A stretch of 33,827 nucleotides of DNA from DAOUBA01 sp034432855 (lineage in GTDB: Bacteria > Chloroflexota > Anaerolineae > B4-G1): positions 1 to 33,827 of the forward strand of contig DAOUBA010000078.1 of assembly GCA_034432855.1 (NCBI GenBank), read 5' to 3'. This document shows, piece by piece, positions 31,324 to 33,827 of the stretch (position 1 is its first letter; each line of letters starts with the position of its first letter). Made by a program: the position numbers and the translations under genes. Under the pieces are notes generated by a model. The model saw nothing but the letters and a program-made list of their open reading frames with translations. It ran no database searches and was not told where the DNA came from.

Positions 31324-31686
31324 TCACACACCCTCCTCCATTTCAGTGCGCAGCAATTCCTCGACCTCCGGCCAGGGCAGCTCTTCCCAGCCGAAGCGTT
31401 CCAGGTCTATGTAACCGTGCTCGTCGAACTCGACCCCTTCCGCTTCCAGCAGCGCGCGTTGCAGGCCGGCGCCGTGCTCCAGGCAACTGGTGGAGATGCG
31501 CCCGCGGCTGTTGACGACGCGCCACCACGGCACGTCGGAACCCTCCGGTATGCTGTGCAGCGCCCAGCCGACGGTACGCGCGGCGTGCGGCTGCCCCAAC
31601 ATGCGGGCGATGGCCCCGTATGAGGTGACCTTGCCGGGCGGCACCTGCCGCGCCAGGCGGTAGACCTGTTCAAAGAAGCCGAGCAC
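31324..31686 (-). CDS. Alkyltransferase-like (Atl/MGMT-family) DNA-binding protein
   Basis: The 120-residue protein is an MGMT-type DNA-binding domain with the Tyr (Y23, TSYGAIA), the arginine finger R37 in AARTVG, and PWWRVV (53-58) where true O6-methylguanine methyltransferases have PCHRV. The active Cys is therefore Trp, as in Atl1/YbaZ proteins, which bind alkylated guanines and recruit nucleotide excision repair without removing the alkyl group. GTG 31686 is chosen from the family N-terminus; the frame is open to 31845 but that part is not MGMT-like. A truncated copy lies at 32282-32506. Confidence 0.85.
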   Translation of the reverse strand: MLGFFEQVYRLARQVPPGKVTSYGAIARMLGQPHAARTVGWALHSIPEGSDVPWWRVVNSRGRISTSCLEHGAGLQRALLEAEGVEFDEHGYIDLERFGWEELPWPEVEELLRTEMEEGV

Positions 31687-31706
31687 CGTCGGGGTGGGCC
31701 GAGGCG

Positions 31707-31928
31707 TCAACGGCGCAGCGCCGGCGGCATCAGCCGGTCTTTGGGGACGGTGCGAAGGTATGCCTCGTACATTTCTGCCGTGTAGTCGCCCTGATAGGCT
31801 GCCCACAGTTGTTCGTCGTCGAGCACCAGGGCATCGCAGATGCACCGCATGGTGCCGTGGGGAATATCGGCGCTGCCCGCATCCACCATCGTCACGATGG
31901 TATGAGATTCACCACTCAGGCAGACCAC
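31707..31928 (-). pseudogene. HicA-like toxin remnant
   Basis: The first half of the translated sequence, 'SGESHTIVTMVDAGSADIPHGTMRCI', resembles the C-terminal half of HicA (GSHH, then IPxGTLRxI). The N-terminal half of HicA is missing, and no strong start exists: the first codon is GTG at 31928, inside the 3' end of the HicB-like gene. The last 40 residues are not HicA-like. It may be a decayed toxin or an unrelated short reading frame; I rate the HicA match as moderate. Confidence 0.45.
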
Positions 31929-32277
31929 ACGTTACGAGGCTTCCAAATATGTCGGCGTCCCATAATTCAGGCCGATGGCTGAACAGTGCGATAACGCGGT
32001 CGAGAAACCTGGGTGGCTGATGAGGGCTGTGCAAGGAAGCCTGGGTCAATGAGGGGATGACTTTGTCCGTGAGCAGGGCCAGGTGCTCCCGGCAGGGTGT
32101 CTCCTGGTTGAACTCGTCGTGGGCCGCGAGGAACTGCCAGTACTCAAAGATCGCGTCAATGAACTTGCGGCGCGCCTCGGCCTCAGAGCGGCCCGAAGTG
32201 TGGATGTTCAGTTCCGGGCAATACAGGGTTACGCCGATCTCGTCGTGGCTGATCTCGGCTGTCAATAGGGGATCCAT
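31909..32277 (-). CDS. HicB-like antitoxin-type protein
   Basis: The 122-residue protein begins with a HicB-like partial RNase-H fold: 'ISHDEIGVTLYCPELNIHTSGRSEAEARRKFIDAIFEYWQFL', where 'PEL...T.G.S..EA....AI' is the family signature. The second half does not show a clear DNA-binding domain. GAGGTGA four bases before ATG 32277 and a consensus promoter at 32319-32346 support active expression. In HicAB modules HicB binds and blocks the HicA mRNase; here only a HicA remnant follows. Confidence 0.65.
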   Translation of the reverse strand: MDPLLTAEISHDEIGVTLYCPELNIHTSGRSEAEARRKFIDAIFEYWQFLAAHDEFNQETPCREHLALLTDKVIPSLTQASLHSPHQPPRFLDRVIALFSHRPELWDADIFGSLVTCGLPEW

Positions 32278-32281
32278 CGAA

Positions 32282-32506
32282 TCACCTCACACTTGCTTGC
32301 TGTTCGCGTACACTCACCATTATAACCAGGTGCACGGCGGTGTCAACCCTCCCGGCCACGGGGATGCTGTGCAGCGCCCAGCCGACGGTACACGCGGCGT
32401 GCGGCTGGCCCAACATGCGGGCGATGGCCCCGTAGGACGTGACCATGCCCGGTGGCACTTGCCGCGCCAGGCGGTAGACCTGTTCGAAGAAACCGGTCGT
32501 CGTCAT
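32282..32506 (-). pseudogene. Truncated second copy of the alkyltransferase-like gene
   Basis: From ATG 32506 the frame reads GFFEQVYRLARQVPPG, then TSYGAIARMLGQPHAA and TVGWALHSIP, matching the intact gene (31324-31686) closely at DNA level over about 130 bases (32363-32492). After HSIP the match ends and unrelated codons run to a stop at 32282. The arginine finger is Cys here (AACTVG), and the PWWRVV segment is absent, so it cannot work as an Atl protein. Confidence 0.8.
32319..32346 (-). promoter_or_regulatory. Consensus sigma-70 promoter for the HicB-like gene
   Basis: On the minus strand TTGACA (32341-32346), 16 bases, TATAAT (32319-32324). Both hexamers are perfect. It lies right at the breakpoint where the truncated alkyltransferase-like copy loses homology. 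Confidence 0.75.
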
Positions 32507-32708
32507 AGCGCGATTGGATCCAGGAGCAGTAGGTCGGGCCGAACGAAGTGTCAGTTCTCTGCCGTAAGCACTCCGATCATGCTCCGTGCATCTGTCTCTG
32601 AGCCATTGCCGTCATTCGTCATTCTATATCGGGGGCGTGGAAAAGTCAACGCGGACCTGCGAGGTTGTGCAGATTCAACGCGCCGGGAACCTCACCCCCT
32701 TCCCCCGG

Positions 32709-32758
32709 CCCCTCCCCTCTCCCTCTGGGAGAGGGGAGGGGGTGGCGGCGCAGCCGCC
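32709..32758. repeat. C-rich dispersed hairpin element
   Basis: CCCCTCCCCTCTCCC (32709-32723) pairs exactly with 32727-32741 around TCT, followed by GGCGGC-GCA-GCCGCC (32744-32758). Outer CCTCACCCCC (from 32690) and GGGGGTGGGATGAGG (to 32773) are also partly complementary. Elements of this look are common between genes in many bacteria. The spacer 32507-32690 shows no gene. Confidence 0.65.
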
Positions 32759-32773
32759 GGGGGTGGGATGAGG

Positions 32774-33730
32774 TCAATCATTCCGCACCACCAGCGGCAG
32801 AAAGACCGCCAGCCGCTGATAAGCGATCTTGAGATCATAATCTTCAGAAGGGGGAGAGATAGTGAAGCGATACTGAGAGTAGGCAATCGTCGCCAGCCCA
32901 TCAGGGTTGAACGCGACGGCAACATATTGTGCAGTTGCCGCTCCATAACCGCTATCGTCAATGGTGGTGCATTGCCAGGTGGAGAAGGGATTCTCTGGCC
33001 CGCAGTTGCCATATAGCAGGCCCAGGGCGTACGCCGGTTGCGCCACTTTGAGATCGGAGGACCCTGTCGCTACTGATCCATCCATATAAGCGATGATCGG
33101 ATTATCGTCGCCATCTACAGCCAGCGATATGCCCACCTGGGTCTTGGTTCCAATGTCCTCGATGTCATCGCACTGGAACGAGCCTCCCCCGCAGTTGCCG
33201 CCGCTGGTTACATCGTAAGCATATTTCAGCTTACCGTGCGTGGCGTCGTAGTAGGCAAACGACGCGCTGCCCAACCTGAACGAGACAAACCGGCCCACGT
33301 TCGAGCCATCCGTCCCATCCACAGTCTCGCAGTACCAATTGACGTTGGTGCAGTAGCCACCAAACTCCCATCCGGTGTAATGTGCGAGCACGAGGTCGCC
33401 AGCGGTTTCGTCGTAATAGGCGATGTATGGGGTTACATAGGAGCCGCTATTGACCAGGTCCAGTGAGGTGTATTGGCCGACGCCGCTACCGCTGTCCACG
33501 GTCTCACAATGCCACTTGCCAGAATCATCTCCCGCGCCGCAGTTGCCCCCACTGTCCACCGGGTAGGCATACTGCAGCCCATCGCTGCTAGATTGTGTAT
33601 TCCTCAAATAGTAGGCAATGTGAGGGTCTTCTTCTTGTTCGCTATACTTCAGCGAAGCGTATTCTCCGTAGTGAAGATGGATAGCGCTGGAATCTTGAAT
33701 GGTATAGTATTGTCCTCGAAAAACTATCAC
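32774..33730 (-). CDS. Secreted-type Cys-repeat protein, 5' end altered or outside window
   Basis: The sequence holds five repeats of 55-65 residues with the pattern 'GGNCG...WxCETVD...VGxYxSL...PxIAYYDxxxGxLxxAY', two cysteines in most units, which suggests a disulphide-bonded beta-propeller. It ends FLPLVVRND, the same motif type as HVYLPLVARNY in the giant protein. There is no signal peptide: the first codons (from GTG 33730) are encoded by copy B of the 79-bp repeat. The frame is open beyond 33730 to the window edge (33827), so the true start may lie outside. Function unknown; export is expected from the Cys pattern and the tail. Confidence 0.65.
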   Translation of the reverse strand: MIVFRGQYYTIQDSSAIHLHYGEYASLKYSEQEEDPHIAYYLRNTQSSSDGLQYAYPVDSGGNCGAGDDSGKWHCETVDSGSGVGQYTSLDLVNSGSYVTPYIAYYDETAGDLVLAHYTGWEFGGYCTNVNWYCETVDGTDGSNVGRFVSFRLGSASFAYYDATHGKLKYAYDVTSGGNCGGGSFQCDDIEDIGTKTQVGISLAVDGDDNPIIAYMDGSVATGSSDLKVAQPAYALGLLYGNCGPENPFSTWQCTTIDDSGYGAATAQYVAVAFNPDGLATIAYSQYRFTISPPSEDYDLKIAYQRLAVFLPLVVRND

Positions 33731-33781
33731 AACCGCGAAGATTTTGCTCTTGGCCGCACCGGCCTGAAAGAGCCGGTGCTG
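33703..33781 (+). repeat. 79-bp dispersed repeat, copy B
   Basis: It matches 22446-22524 in the same orientation with three mismatches, including the 8-bp GCACCGGC stem. It overlaps the first codons of the Cys-repeat protein gene. Past the shared end the two loci differ completely. Confidence 0.85.
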
Positions 33782-33827
33782 GCGGGATTTCTTCCAGGAA
33801 AGAAACGCTTCCAGCGCCGCCGGTTCA

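Noticed and set aside
32057..33016. Plus-strand open frame of 319 codons at the right end
   Set aside because: It crosses the HicB-like gene, the truncated atl copy, a dispersed hairpin and the Cys-repeat gene in antisense, and has no ribosome site or domain.

Overview
The window is GC-rich, densely coded bacterial DNA. I infer a member of the Chloroflexota (Anaerolineae/Caldilineae type). The grounds are a very large secreted protein built of LamG, TSP3 and propeller modules, the 'YLPLVxRN' tail seen in two secreted proteins, an aspartate-route NAD operon, and spacers full of heptamer and nonamer repeats. There is no rRNA or tRNA, so the placement is an inference.

Left part, plus strand (261-4063): a tight operon of a receiver-MinD/CpaE-like protein, endonuclease V (nfi), a SIR2 deacylase and a soluble GAF-histidine kinase, joined by gaps of a few bases or ATGA overlap. 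In front of it lies a leftward extended -10 promoter followed by a Rho-independent-type hairpin, which could make a very short RNA.

Middle, plus strand (4264-21421): one 16.6 kb gene for a protein of about 5,546 residues, followed by a small secreted protein. The giant has a signal/anchor, a LolA/LppX-like domain, transmembrane helices, two TSP3 calcium clusters, six LamG modules, a seven-bladed LVIVD propeller, several Ig-like domains, a P-domain, a YLPLVARNY motif and a CARDB domain. It looks like a cell-surface adhesin or scaffold.

Right part, minus strand (21459-33827): a Clp1/Grc3-like P-loop protein; a de novo NAD operon in the order nadE, 45-aa ORF, fused nadC-nadA, nadB, with a consensus promoter and a perfect palindrome over its start site; a five-gene operon (DUF4258, DUF2283, ABC ATPase, two ABC-2 permeases); an alkyltransferase-like gene; a HicB-like gene with a HicA remnant; a truncated second copy of the alkyltransferase-like gene; and a secreted Cys-repeat protein whose frame runs off the window.

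The most unusual theme is that short tandem repeats of 7-9 bp, often in inverted pairs, fill nearly every spacer in the right part and have entered coding sequence. They encode the C-termini of NadE, the 45-aa ORF and the ABC ATPase, and the linker that joins NadC to NadA in one frame.
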